Counted from the first letter of the stretch, positions 19,850 to 29,953 are shown. The stretch is 64,000 bases of DNA from Segatella cerevisiae (GCF_024054555.1 NZ_JAMXLY010000008.1:22196-86195), one strand, 5' to 3'. Program-made: numbers and translations. Notes: generated from the sequence alone by a model not told the origin.

Positions 19850-20104
19850 ATGAAAATTCATCATGACAAAGAAAATCAGAGAGCATGGGTAGAAAAAGAC
19901 GGTTTCATCGCTGAGATCCAGTATGAATGTGCTGATGGGATACTGAACATATTTCACACCTACGTTCCAGAAGAACTAGGAGGACAAGGAATAGCAGCAA
20001 AGCTCGTCGAATACATCTGTCAATATGCCCAAGAGCAAGACCTCCATGTGGCAGCCACCTGTTCGTATGCCAGGATATGGCTGAAGAGACATCATCTAGA
20101 ATGA
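19850..20104 (+). CDS. Short GNAT-family N-acetyltransferase
   Basis: An 84-residue single-domain protein of the small GNAT group (COG2388-like). The acetyl-CoA pyrophosphate loop reads EELGGQGIAAKLVEY at about residues 43-57. It is preceded by the beta strands of the fold and followed by a strand and helix (VAATCSYARIWLKRH). These mini-GNATs are about 90 residues and their acceptors are mostly unknown. The ATG at 19850 gives the usual length; the frame reaches 19766 but overlaps yaaA. It follows yaaA by 16 bases. Confidence 0.85.
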   Translation: MKIHHDKENQRAWVEKDGFIAEIQYECADGILNIFHTYVPEELGGQGIAAKLVEYICQYAQEQDLHVAATCSYARIWLKRHHLE

Positions 20105-20229
20105 AAATACAGAAAATGAAAAGATCATCATTTACTGTAAAACGCTCTATTCCCTATGCTTTTCCTATACTCATTATTCGGTATGAACCGCATCAGTAAA
20201 CCAGAATAAAATGGTTATTTTAAGGTATT

Positions 20230-20258
20230 TTGTAAAATAGAAAATAGTTATATCTTTG
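20230..20258 (+). promoter_or_regulatory. Promoter of the siderophore receptor operon
   Basis: TTG at 20230-20232, an 18-base spacer, then TATCTTTG at 20251-20258, 40 bases before the receptor ATG. No clear Fur-like dyad overlaps it. Confidence 0.65.
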
Positions 20259-20298
20259 CAGGCGCAATTTTAAGTGTAACTAAATTATATCTATTTTT

Positions 20299-22464
20299 AT
20301 GAATATCAGGATAATTTTAACCTCCCTACTATTCGGTTCTGCCCTTTCCATCTGGGGAAGTGGAAGATATGTAGATGAGGAAGCAGACAGTACGATCAAG
20401 ACTCCAGTCCAGAAACTCAATGAAGTTGTCGTACAGGGATATCAACCCCGTTATACTTCAGCGAAAATTTCAGAAAGTCTCCGGCTCGATCAACCACTGA
20501 TAGAAATTCCTCAGAACATTCAGGTGGTCAGCAAAGATTTGATGAACGATATGCAGATTTATACAGCAGAAGACGGCATACAAAGGACCGTCAGCGGAGT
20601 CAGCAAACTGGAGCATTGGAGTGACTATGTACGGGTGAATATGCGTGGGTCACGTGCTGCAGCTTTTCGTGAAGGAATGAATGTTACAAGTAACTGGGGG
20701 CCAATGACAGAGGACATGAGTTATGTGGACCATATCGAATTTGTCAAAGGGCCGGCAGGATTCATGATGTCCAACGGAGAACCCAGCGGTCTCTATAATG
20801 TAGTAACAAAGAAACCAACAGGACAGACCCGCGGACAGGTCGGTCTGACCTTTGGAAGTTATGACTTCTACAGAGGGACACTCGATTTAGACGGAAAGCT
20901 CAACAAATCAGGAAAACTGCTCTATCGCCTGAACCTTATGGGAATGTCTTCAAATTCACAAAGACAATATGAATTCACCAAGCGTTACAGCATCGCGCCA
21001 GTATTGCGCTATATCATAGATGACAAATCCGTGCTCACATTTGAGTATGACCTGCAGTATATGCAGACCTCCAATATAGGTTCCTATTATGTCTTCTCAC
21101 CTACAGGATATGCCACTTTACCACGTAACTACTCCCTGTTGGAACCAGGATTAGAACCCACGACTTCCTATGACCATGTAGCCATTCTGAACTTCCAGCA
21201 TGACTTCAATGCCAACTGGAAGTTGACAGCTCAGGCTGCATATTTCAATTATCACCGCACGGGGAGTTCACTTTGGCCTGCTTCACTGTCAGAAAACGGG
21301 GACCTGATACGGAACATCTCTAATGCAGATGTCCTAAATGAAATGAAATTCGGGCAACTTTATCTGAATGGTAAGGAACATACCGGAAAGATCTCACATA
21401 CAATTCTAGCAGGATTTGATACCGGGAACAAACATGCCTGGTATGACTGGAGCCAGACTTTCCAACTGGACAGCGTGGGCACCTATAATATATTCAAGGA
21501 GAACACCAAAGGTTCACCCTATTATGGCTATCCCCATTTCGACCGTTCCAAAAGTCTGAAGGAAAGGGCGAACAATACGCAAATATCACAATCCTATACA
21601 GGACTTTATCTACAGGATGTATTAGGTCTTTTCCAGGACAAACTCCGCCTGACCCTTGCAGGACGATTTACTTATGTAAAAGACGCTTCTTACGGAACGA
21701 CAAAAACAGAAGTCAACCATTTTACCCCCCGCTTCGGACTGAGTTATTCACTAAATGCCACGACATCCTTATACGCCCTTTATGACCAGACCTTTTCTCC
21801 ACAGATGGGACTACTTCGCAATGGAAAGAAGGTGAAACCAATCACGGGGAATAACTGGGAAGTAGGAGTAAAGCGCTATTGGTGGAACAATCATTTGCAG
21901 ACCACCCTGTCCCTGTACCGTATCCTCGATAATAATGAGACCTCCAGTGACCCACAGAACACCTCTTCAGAAAGCTATCTGATCCAAATCGGGCAGTCCG
22001 TTTCCAAGGGTGTAGAATTCGACTTAAACGGTGAGATCTTACCAGGGTTGAACGTTATGGCCAATTACGCATTCACCGACTACAAAGTCACAAAGTCTGA
22101 AGATCCAAGCAGTCCCGTGGGTACCCGTATGCCAGGATATGCCAAGCGTGAATTCAACTTTTGGGTAAGGTATCAGGCGCAAAGAGGTTGGCTTAAAGGC
22201 GTGAGCGCATCTTTAGGCGAAACCTCGCTGTTGGACCGCAGTACCTGGTCATGGGGCAAAACTTCTGACAACGTAGAGTCCCTGCCCAATTACATCCGTG
22301 TAGACGGAGCCTTGGGCTGGAAGAACGACAAGATCAGTTTGATGCTTAATGTCAACAACCTGTTGAACCGTTACCTATACAGTGGTTCCTATTATAACAA
22401 TTATTATTACTGGCAGTCAGAACCACCGCGTAATTTCCGGTTGAGCATGACTTATAATTTTTAA
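20299..22464 (+). CDS. TonB-dependent siderophore-type receptor
   Basis: A 721-residue outer-membrane receptor. A signal peptide (about residues 1-22) leads to a TonB-box-like LNEVVVQGYQ, then the plug with PQNIQVVSKDLM, SGVSKLE, NMRGSRAAAFREG and YVDHIEFVKGPAGFMMSNGE, all typical of siderophore receptors of the FhuE/FpvA class. The barrel ends with the expected terminal Phe (LSMTYNF). It lacks the N-terminal carboxypeptidase-like domain common in this phylum. A PepSY gene starts 5 bases after the stop, which points to uptake of a ferric chelate followed by reduction at the inner membrane. The ligand is not known. Confidence 0.93.
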   Translation: MNIRIILTSLLFGSALSIWGSGRYVDEEADSTIKTPVQKLNEVVVQGYQPRYTSAKISESLRLDQPLIEIPQNIQVVSKDLMNDMQIYTAEDGIQRTVSGVSKLEHWSDYVRVNMRGSRAAAFREGMNVTSNWGPMTEDMSYVDHIEFVKGPAGFMMSNGEPSGLYNVVTKKPTGQTRGQVGLTFGSYDFYRGTLDLDGKLNKSGKLLYRLNLMGMSSNSQRQYEFTKRYSIAPVLRYIIDDKSVLTFEYDLQYMQTSNIGSYYVFSPTGYATLPRNYSLLEPGLEPTTSYDHVAILNFQHDFNANWKLTAQAAYFNYHRTGSSLWPASLSENGDLIRNISNADVLNEMKFGQLYLNGKEHTGKISHTILAGFDTGNKHAWYDWSQTFQLDSVGTYNIFKENTKGSPYYGYPHFDRSKSLKERANNTQISQSYTGLYLQDVLGLFQDKLRLTLAGRFTYVKDASYGTTKTEVNHFTPRFGLSYSLNATTSLYALYDQTFSPQMGLLRNGKKVKPITGNNWEVGVKRYWWNNHLQTTLSLYRILDNNETSSDPQNTSSESYLIQIGQSVSKGVEFDLNGEILPGLNVMANYAFTDYKVTKSEDPSSPVGTRMPGYAKREFNFWVRYQAQRGWLKGVSASLGETSLLDRSTWSWGKTSDNVESLPNYIRVDGALGWKNDKISLMLNVNNLLNRYLYSGSYYNNYYYWQSEPPRNFRLSMTYNF

Positions 22465-22469
22465 AGAAA

Positions 22470-23624
22470 ATGAAAACAAGAACTCTGACAAAGAAACTCC
22501 ATCTCTGGCTGGGATTACTCTCAGGTATAGTCATCTTCATTATGGCTGTTACCGGATGCTTTTTAGTTTTTGCAAATGATATAGAATCAGCCGGTACCCC
22601 TGCCCTATACGTCAGAAAGGGGCAGGTTCTACTTGATCCAGGAACCTTGAAGGCACAAGTAGAACGCCAGATACGCATTCAGCCCACGGATTCACAGAGT
22701 ACAGTTACAGGTATAACCTATGGCTCTAAAGGAAAGCCGGCTACCGCCACTTGTATTTTACAGGGAGGAAAATACACAGAATTGACCATTGATCCCTATA
22801 CCGGTAAAATCATGCATTACCCTTTCGGCAAGGATTTTTTCAATTTTATCTTTAAAGGGCATCGTAGTCTCTGGCTACCACCCGCCATCGGAGGTCCAGT
22901 CATCGGTTGGAGTATTGTAATCTTTGTTTTTGAACTCCTGTCAGGGATTATCCTCTGGTTACCAAGAAAATGGAATAAGCACAGTGTCCGTTCACGTATG
23001 CTCATACAATGGCGTACATCGGTAAGCAGCCGTCTCTACAGTCTACATAATACCCTGGGCGGATACGTGTTGATCTTTGCCTTTCTGATCGCCTTTACCG
23101 GTCTCACATGGAGTTTTTCTTCTCTTTCCAAAGTATACTATTCGGCCCTTACAGGAAGAACTTATCAAGAATGGACCTCTCCACTTTCTGACACGACAGC
23201 CGTGGACACTATAAATCATGCAGACATTCGGCTATGGAAAAAAATCCGCCACATTTATCCAGTAGGTCAACAAGGAACACTGCAATTCAATTTTCCAAAG
23301 GACCATGCAGGTGCCTACACCATCTGTTACAATCCAGTTCCAGGCCGGCATTATACCAATGAGTACCGGTTTTATGACCAGTATACCCTGAAGGAACTTT
23401 CTGGTGGAGGAAATTTCGGTATCAGAAATTCCAGTCTGACAACCGGGGACAAAATATTCAGGATGTCGTATGACATTCATTCAGGAAGCATAGCCGGATT
23501 ACCAGGAAACATTCTGGCCTTTCTAGTGAGTCTGATCATAGCCTCGTTGCCAGTTACCGGTTTTCTGATGTGGTGGAGAAGACGAAAAGTCCATAAGAAA
23601 TCAAAACAGAAACCTAAAAGTTGA
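22470..23624 (+). CDS. PepSY-associated membrane protein, probable ferric-chelate reductase
   Basis: A 384-residue inner-membrane protein with four main membrane helices: about residues 10-32, 145-165, 195-220 and 345-370. The first contains His in KLHLWLGLLSG, a later one has LHNTLGGYVLIFAFLIAFTGL, and a PepSY region with ELTIDPYTGKI lies between helices 1 and 2. Relatives act as haem-containing reductases that release iron from siderophores in the periplasm. It is separated from the receptor by 5 bases, so the two form one operon. The C-terminal tail is strongly basic (WWRRRKVHKKSKQK). Confidence 0.88.
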   Translation: MKTRTLTKKLHLWLGLLSGIVIFIMAVTGCFLVFANDIESAGTPALYVRKGQVLLDPGTLKAQVERQIRIQPTDSQSTVTGITYGSKGKPATATCILQGGKYTELTIDPYTGKIMHYPFGKDFFNFIFKGHRSLWLPPAIGGPVIGWSIVIFVFELLSGIILWLPRKWNKHSVRSRMLIQWRTSVSSRLYSLHNTLGGYVLIFAFLIAFTGLTWSFSSLSKVYYSALTGRTYQEWTSPLSDTTAVDTINHADIRLWKKIRHIYPVGQQGTLQFNFPKDHAGAYTICYNPVPGRHYTNEYRFYDQYTLKELSGGGNFGIRNSSLTTGDKIFRMSYDIHSGSIAGLPGNILAFLVSLIIASLPVTGFLMWWRRRKVHKKSKQKPKS

Positions 23625-23636
23625 CTTTTGATACAG

Positions 23637-23655
23637 TTTGCAACTGAGTTGCAAA
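23637..23655. promoter_or_regulatory. Perfect 9-1-9 dyad, probable metalloregulator operator
   Basis: TTTGCAACTGAGTTGCAAA is a perfect inverted repeat of 9 bases with a 1-base centre, the geometry of Fur-superfamily boxes. It ends 10 bases before the -7 box at 23666, so a bound protein would block the promoter of the His-rich/efflux genes. The regulator is inferred, not shown. Confidence 0.6.
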
Positions 23656-23665
23656 AAAAACATAT

Positions 23666-23673
23666 TACCTTTG
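23666..23673 (+). promoter_or_regulatory. -7 box of the His-rich protein/RND efflux operon
   Basis: TACCTTTG matches TAnnTTTG, only 9 bases before the ATG at 23682. The 5' leader would be nearly absent. The 9-1-9 dyad overlaps the position expected for the -33 element. Confidence 0.6.
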
Positions 23674-23681
23674 TGACCTGA

Positions 23682-24089
23682 ATGGAAAAAAAGGTCTCGA
23701 TAGGATTTATTACTTTTGCCATCATGATGATGATGGCTTTTTCTGTCATTCCCCACCATCATCATTCGATGAGAATGTGTTTCATGACAGAAAGGTGTGA
23801 TCTAGACGGTCAGGTCAATGATTGTCATACCAGTCATTATGGATCACTTGACCATCATACAGATTGTAAGTTTTTTGTCCGAAAATCCATCGGACAAAAA
23901 TCCCTGTACGAGACAATTACATCCAATACCGGAAAACTATTCCTGCTGCTTTTTGCTTCTTTACTTGGATATCTTCAACATTATCTAAAATCATTTTTCC
24001 GTAAAACAGAACATGACCGCTTTTCTGTTTTATTATATACCTGTTTGCTGATACGTTGCAGTGGACGAAGAGGTCCCCCAGTCTGTTAA
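23682..24089 (+). CDS. Small His/Cys-rich membrane-associated protein
   Basis: A 135-residue protein with an N-terminal hydrophobic segment (about residues 6-22) followed at once by IPHHHHSMRMCFM and a series of Cys and His residues (RCDLDG, DCHTSHYG, LDHHTDCKF). A second hydrophobic helix (LFLLLFASLLGYL) lies near residue 92. The His/Cys spacing suggests a periplasmic metal-binding segment. Similar short His-rich proteins commonly precede heavy-metal RND genes in Bacteroidales, and that is the context here. The function is otherwise unknown. A 230-base gap follows before czcA; it holds only an AT-rich CTGTTTTT/AAAAACAG stem near 24120-24144. Confidence 0.75.
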   Translation: MEKKVSIGFITFAIMMMMAFSVIPHHHHSMRMCFMTERCDLDGQVNDCHTSHYGSLDHHTDCKFFVRKSIGQKSLYETITSNTGKLFLLLFASLLGYLQHYLKSFFRKTEHDRFSVLLYTCLLIRCSGRRGPPVC

Positions 24090-24319
24090 TACCAACAAAA
24101 ACTTTTTAATTCCAATCCTACTGTTTTTCTGATAAAAAAAACAGCAGTCTGCCCGTGATCATTGTCAGCTACGGATTGCTACCCTATGCCTATTCCTGCA
24201 AGCATATCCGGGGCAGAAGCGACTGCGTTCAGAAAGCCGAGCAGAGATGATTTACCAGTTATATCCTCTTATCAATAAGATTGGAAACCTACACTTTACC
24301 CTTATTAAAAACAGGACAG

Positions 24320-27300
24320 ATGATCAAGAAAATCATTTATTATTCCATCACGCACAAGTTTATTATTTGCTTGTTGGTATTGGCGATTATCTCAGGCGGA
24401 ATCTGGTCACTCATGACCATTAACGTCGATTCAACACCAGATATCACGAATAATCAGGTGCAAATCATTACCGTGTCTCAGAATCTTTCCACAGCAGACA
24501 TAGAACAATTTGTCACCTACCCGGTAGAAATGGCAATGGCCAACCTTCCGGGAGTAAAAGATGTAAGAAGCGTTTCCCGTTTCGGGCTTTCTGTAGTCAC
24601 AGTAGTCTTCTTCCGGGAGTAAAAGATGTAAGAAGCGTTTCCCGTTTCGGGCTTTCTGTAGTCACAGTAGTCTTCAAGGACAATATGGGAACTTACCTGC
24701 CCCGCCAACTCGTTCAAGAGAAATTGAATGAAGTGAAGGACGAGATTCCAGAAGGATTCGGAGATCCGGAAATGGGCCCTATTACGACAGGCCTGGGAGA
24801 AATTTACCAATATACGCTCCATGCCGATACCAATATGTACAGTCCCCGTGAATTACGCACAATCCAGGACTGGACCATTAAAAGGCAATTAACGATGATT
24901 CCCGGAGTCGTGGAAGTCAATTCCTTTGGCGGAAGCATCAAACAATATGAAGTAGCCTTATCCCCAGAACGTCTCAATGCCATGCACGTGAGCATAGGTG
25001 AAGTCTTCAATGCCTTGAAGCGCAATAATGTCAATACAGGAGGTGCCTATATAGAAAAAGACCATAAAGCCAATTTTATCCGCGGTGAAGGTGTGGTCAA
25101 ATCAGTTGATGACATCAAGAACATAGTCGTAAGGACAGAAACAGGCATTCCGGTTACGATAGGCAATGTCGCGGATGATGTCAAATATGGCAGTCAGATC
25201 CGTTATGGAGCTTTCACACAAGACGGTCATGAGGCTGTCGGAGGGATGATCCTGATGCTCAAAGGTGCCAATTCCGGTAAAGTCGTAAAATCCGTCAAGG
25301 ACCGTATATCAGAAGTTCAGAAAACATTACCAGCCGGGATCAAGATCCAGTCCTTCCTTGACCGCTCACAGTTGATTCACCGGACCACCTCTACGATTGC
25401 CCGTAATCTGATAGAAGGAGCCTTGATTGTCATTTTTGTCCTTGTTCTTCTTTTAGGCAGTCTGCGTGGAGGCCTTGTCACTGCGTCACTCATTCCCCTA
25501 TCACTGTTGTTTGCCTTTATCATGATGCGTATTTTCGGCGTATGGGCCAATCTGATGAGTCTAGGAGCAATAGACTTCGGTATTATTGTAGATGGAGCAG
25601 TGATCATCGTAGAAGGAACGGTACATGAACTCGAGAAGAGATATTCAGGTAAGATCCACGGGCATTTGGCCGTATCACAAAAGGCGATGGACCAGGTCAG
25701 TTTCGATGCTGCCAACACGATGATGCATTCTGCCTTTTTCGGTCAACTGATCATACTTATTGTCTTTACACCCATCTTGTTCCTTGCAGGAGTCAGTGGC
25801 AAGATGTTCCAGCCGATGGCCTTTACCTTTTCGTTTGCCCTGTTAGGAGCTATTATTCTCTGTCTGACTTATGTGCCGATGATTACATCCGTAGTGATGC
25901 GCCCCTTGGGAAATCATTTGAGATGGTTGTCAAAATTAGAAGAAAGGTTGCAGCGCTGGAGTTGGCATTTAATGAACGGAATATACACCTGTTATCATCC
26001 CGTTCTCAAATTCGCGTTAAAACATAAGACGCCCGTTCTGTCCACCGCCCTGTTGCTCTTTATCCTTACCAGTGTTATCTTCGCCCGGATGGGAGGAGAA
26101 TTTGTTCCGAGTCTGGATGAAGGAGACATTGCCATGCAGACCTTTTTGAGGCCAGGCAGTTCTTTGAGTGAGACCGTCGAGCGTGAGAAAGAAGTAGAAC
26201 GACTCTTACTATCTTCTTTTCCAGAAATCAAGACCGTATGTGCCCGTATAGGAGTTGCGGACATTCCCACAGACCCTATGGGATTTGACTATACTGACAG
26301 TTTCATCATTCTGGAAAAAGACCGGTCAAAATGGACGTCCGCTCAATCGAAAGAAGAATTGATCAGTAAAATCAAAAAGAAACTCAGCACATTACCCGGG
26401 TTAAATTTCTCTTTCAGCCAACCCGTTGAATTGCGTTTCAATGAATTACTTACGGGTATACGTGAAGATGTAGCTGTAAAACTTTATGGTGAAGATTTGG
26501 ATTCTTTGAATGTTATCGGTGAACGGATGGAAAAAATGATCAGCAGAATACCAGGCGCTAAAGATGTAGCATTGGAGAGAACTGCCGGTCTGCCACAGAT
26601 CACAGTACAGTACAACCGGAAAAAACTGGCCCAATACGGACTGTCTGTAGATCAACTCAACCAGTATGTCAGTGCGGCCTTTGCCGGTGCAGATGCCGGA
26701 GAAGTGTTTGAAGGAGAAAAGCGTTTTGATATGGTTATCCGTCTGAGTGACCGCTACCGTAAGAGCATCGATGATCTGAAAAACCTGTATGTAGATCTCC
26801 CAAATGGCTCTCAGATCCCATTAGGAGAAGTAGCCGAAATCAGTTATCAACCAGGTCCGATGCAGATCTCCCGTGACGGTGCTTCCCGACGTATTTACGT
26901 AGGACTCAATGTCCGTGGCCGTGACGTTGAGTCCGTGGTCAGCGATATCAAGGCAGCACTCGACAGTCAACTTCGTCTTCCTGCCGGTTACAGAATAACG
27001 TATGGCGGTTCCTTTCAAAACCTCCAAGAAGCCAAAGCACGTCTGGGTATCGTTTTACCGGTCGCTTTACTGCTCATCTTTATCATGCTCTATTTTGCCT
27101 TGAAATCTGTCAGTCAAGCATTGATGATTTACATTGCAGTACCCATGGCAACGATAGGCGGTATTCTGGCCCTAACTTTACGGGGAATGCCTTTCAGTAT
27201 CTCAGCCGGTGTAGGCTTTATCGTCTTATTCGGTGTAGCTGTCCTTAACGGACTCGTACTCGTCAACCGGTTGAACACTCTTAAAGAAGAAGGAATATCC

Positions 27301-27534
27301 AGTATTGCCAGAAGAATCTATATCGGTACCCAAGAACGGTTGCGGCCTATTTTGCTTACCGCCCTGGCAGCCATGCTCGGATTCCTGCCTATGGCAATCA
27401 GCAACTCAGCCGGAGCAGAGGTACAGCGTCCTTTGGCAACAGTTGTTATCGGAGGATTATTCACAGCGACCTTACTTACATTAGTAGTGATACCAGTATT
27501 ATATGCTTTATTGAACTTAAAACACAAGAAATGA
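24320..27534 (+). pseudogene. czcA: CzcA-type heavy-metal RND efflux pump, frameshifted by a 65-bp duplication
   Basis: The pump that exports divalent metal ions across the envelope. The first part (24320-24622) starts MIKKIIYYSI and is normal up to VVTVVF, then runs into FRE and a TAA stop. The rest is open from 24685 to 27534 (949 residues). Removing one copy of the duplication (65 bases) restores one frame of 1049 residues, the usual length. The TM4 motif DFGIIVDGAVIIVEG keeps the acidic residues typical of Co/Zn/Cd pumps and unlike CusA. The internal ATG 24685 would give a protein lacking TM1. Apart from this lesion, the gene shows no decay. The tolC-like gene overlaps its stop (ATGA). 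Confidence 0.92.
24546..24675 (+). repeat. Exact 65-bp tandem duplication inside czcA
   Basis: The block from 24546 to 24610 (TTCCGGGAGTAAAAG ... AGTAGTCTTC) is repeated without mismatch at 24611-24675. Because 65 is not a multiple of 3, it shifts the frame. Sequence on both sides is continuous with a normal CzcA protein if one copy is removed. Confidence 0.97.
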
Positions 27535-28715
27535 AAAGATTTACATTTATTCTGTTTTTACTGGCGTCGGTAACTCACGTCACGATAGCCCAACAACAGA
27601 TATCGTTGCAGGAAGCCTTTAAAAAGGCTCTCGCCACTTACCCCACTTTACGTTCATCCCATCTCAATACTTCCAGCCGGAAGGCTCTTGAAGGGACAGC
27701 CTGGGACATAGGCAGTACAGAAATGAGTTCAGGAGCTGAGGAAATGGGGAAAGGGAATGACGGTATCCGTACACTCATCGCAGTCAGACAAAATCTAGAT
27801 ATCTTCAACATAGGTGTCCGACGGCAGATGCTTCGTCAGCAAACACGTGTCTCAGAAGCAGAAACCCAGTTCTTAGAACGTAATCTTATCCGAGAAGTAG
27901 GCATTGATTATGCCAGTGCTTTTGTCGCACGGCTCAAAATTGAAAAATTACGAGGACTCGATTCCGTCTACAGTGATTTTGAACGGGCCGCCAAGTTACG
28001 GTATACCACTGAAGCCACTTCCCGTCTGGAATATCTAGCAGCACAGAATCAGGCCCGTCAAATAAAAGTCACTTTAAAACAAGCCCAATACGATCTGTTG
28101 ATGGCCAATCAGAATCTGAGTCGCTGGCTTAGTGCCGATACCCTCTATACACCGGATGACAAGATGATGCTGTCCGAGCAGGAGCGCCTGTTGGATCTCT
28201 CTTCCACTACCCATCCCATACTGGGACTGGCTGAAGAAAAGGCGAGACTGGCTGATGCGGGCATCAAAGAGGCACGTTCCGCCTATCTGCCGAAATTGTT
28301 TGCTGAATTTGGCAGTCAGAAAATAGGATCTGTCAACGGTTACTATTCCTGGCAAGTAGGACTGAGCATTCCGCTCGTCTTCGGGGCTACGAAATCCAGG
28401 GTCCGTTCTGCAAAGATAGAACGTGAACGGAGCCAGGCCGACTATGACGATGTAAGACGGAGATACTCTTTCTCCATCAAGGAACTGCAGGCAGAACTTG
28501 CGAAATGGGAACAGAGTGTCACGTACTATCGTCAGACCGCCCTGCCTATGGCACAAAAGCAAAAGGAGAAGGCGCTCCTCACCTACAAAGAACAAGAGAC
28601 CAACTATCTGGAATTCATCCAGAATATGCATGATGCCGTGCAGATCGAAATGGGGTATCTGGATGCTTATGCCAAGTATCTGAACACGAAGTTGAATTTA
28701 GAATATTATCAATAA
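27531..28715 (+). CDS. czcC: TolC-family outer-membrane efflux protein (CzcC-like)
   Basis: A 394-residue TolC-like protein with a signal peptide (about residues 1-20, ending near TIAQQ). The mature start ISLQEAFKKALATYPTLRSS is typical of the family. Long amphipathic helices rich in Ala, Gln and Arg form two repeats (about residues 40-200 and 230-380), with FAEFGSQKIGSVNGYYSWQVGLSIPL in the barrel strands between. It provides the outer-membrane channel for the RND pump. The ATG overlaps the czcA stop by 4 bases (ATGA), so its translation depends on ribosomes finishing czcA; the frameshift upstream may lower its expression. Confidence 0.9.
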   Translation: MKRFTFILFLLASVTHVTIAQQQISLQEAFKKALATYPTLRSSHLNTSSRKALEGTAWDIGSTEMSSGAEEMGKGNDGIRTLIAVRQNLDIFNIGVRRQMLRQQTRVSEAETQFLERNLIREVGIDYASAFVARLKIEKLRGLDSVYSDFERAAKLRYTTEATSRLEYLAAQNQARQIKVTLKQAQYDLLMANQNLSRWLSADTLYTPDDKMMLSEQERLLDLSSTTHPILGLAEEKARLADAGIKEARSAYLPKLFAEFGSQKIGSVNGYYSWQVGLSIPLVFGATKSRVRSAKIERERSQADYDDVRRRYSFSIKELQAELAKWEQSVTYYRQTALPMAQKQKEKALLTYKEQETNYLEFIQNMHDAVQIEMGYLDAYAKYLNTKLNLEYYQ

Positions 28716-28717
28716 TC

Positions 28718-29869
28718 ATGAAGAAAATTAGATCTTTCATACTGGTTCTGTGTGCCATAATGACCGTTGCCTGCTCCTCACACCGGCAGAATAAAGAAGG
28801 CGGAGAAGACCGGCAAACATCCACTGAAATTGTTCTGACTGATGCTCAAACTCAAAAACTGTCTGTCAGGACCGGTGACCTTCTGGAGCATCGTTTCAAA
28901 AACTGGATGACTGCGAACGGCCGACTGAAGGCAATGCCTCAGAGTATGGCTGCAGTGACGTCTCTCATGGGGGCAAATGTCAAGAATATCTTGGTCACTG
29001 AAGGCCAGAGAGTTGTACGGGGACAGGTATTGGCTTATCTCAGTCATCCGGATTTACTCGAGTTGCAAAGCCGGTATCTGACAGCCTCCAGTCGGATGAC
29101 CTATGTCTATCAGGAATACCTTCGGCAGAAGAAACTCTATTCTGCAAAAGTTGGTTCTGGGAAAGATTTCCAGCAGATACAGTCGGAATACCACACCCTC
29201 AGAGGAGAGATCAGGACGCTGGGGTCTCAGTTGCAGTTGTTGGGAATCCGTCCCGCATCAGTGCGCCGTGGGAAAGTCATCACCAGAATTGCCGTAGTCA
29301 GTCCTATCAGTGGGATCATCGAACGGGTGAATGTGCAGACGGGGCAGTATGCAGACCCCCAGATGACCTTGTTCAATGTGGTGAACACGGAACATCTCTT
29401 TGCCGATCTGATGGTCTTTGAAAAAGACATCTCCAAGATCCGGCCGGGGCAGTTTGCTGTGATGACCGTCCAGTCAGCAGGCCGGAAAATCCATGGGACA
29501 GTGACATCCATCGGGAAAGTTTTCGATGATCAGACTCATGCCGTTCACGTCCGTGTTTCCATTAACGGGAGTAAAAATGGTCTGATCTCCGGAATGTACG
29601 TGCAGGCCAGAATTTCGACAGCACCTGTCCAAAGGCAGGCGATACCCAGTGACGGCGTAGTCGATGAGGGCGGGATAAAATATATCTTTACCGTCACCGA
29701 GAAACAAGGGAAGTGGCATTTCCAGCCTCAAGCCATACAGACGGGAATAGAGGAAGGCGGTTTTACGGAGATCCTCACCCCGATGGGAAGGCATTCGGAA
29801 TATGCTTTGGGGAATGCCTATGATCTGATGTCTGAACTGAAGAAAGGAGAAACAGGAGAAAGTGATTAG
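28718..29869 (+). CDS. czcB: RND efflux periplasmic adaptor (CzcB-like lipoprotein)
   Basis: A 383-residue membrane-fusion protein. The signal ends in a lipobox (TVACSS) at about residue 19, so it is a lipoprotein. Order of domains: a barrel-sandwich half (VKNILVTEGQRVVRGQVLAYLSHPDL), a helical hairpin (about residues 110-175), the second lipoyl half (GIIERVNVQTGQYADP), and beta-barrel and membrane-proximal parts to the end. It links the pump to the TolC channel. It starts 2 bases after the tolC-like stop and ends the operon; a hairpin lies 50 bases beyond. Confidence 0.92.
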   Translation: MKKIRSFILVLCAIMTVACSSHRQNKEGGEDRQTSTEIVLTDAQTQKLSVRTGDLLEHRFKNWMTANGRLKAMPQSMAAVTSLMGANVKNILVTEGQRVVRGQVLAYLSHPDLLELQSRYLTASSRMTYVYQEYLRQKKLYSAKVGSGKDFQQIQSEYHTLRGEIRTLGSQLQLLGIRPASVRRGKVITRIAVVSPISGIIERVNVQTGQYADPQMTLFNVVNTEHLFADLMVFEKDISKIRPGQFAVMTVQSAGRKIHGTVTSIGKVFDDQTHAVHVRVSINGSKNGLISGMYVQARISTAPVQRQAIPSDGVVDEGGIKYIFTVTEKQGKWHFQPQAIQTGIEEGGFTEILTPMGRHSEYALGNAYDLMSELKKGETGESD

Positions 29870-29919
29870 GGATAATATCGCTGGATTGCAGAGTATTTCT
29901 TTTCTTGATAAGCATAATA

Positions 29920-29953
29920 AACCCCGAAAGTTAGACAACTAACTTTCGGGGTT
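29920..29953 (+). terminator. Terminator-like hairpin after the efflux operon
   Basis: AACCCCGAAAGTTA and TAACTTTCGGGGTT form a perfect 14-bp stem with a 6-base loop, 50 bases after the adaptor stop. A T tract is missing. Confidence 0.65.

Noticed and set aside
24281..24319. Thirteen-codon N-terminal extension of czcA
   Set aside because: The family start is the ATG at 24320 (MIKKII); the upstream part is not membrane-helix sequence and no other signal supports it.
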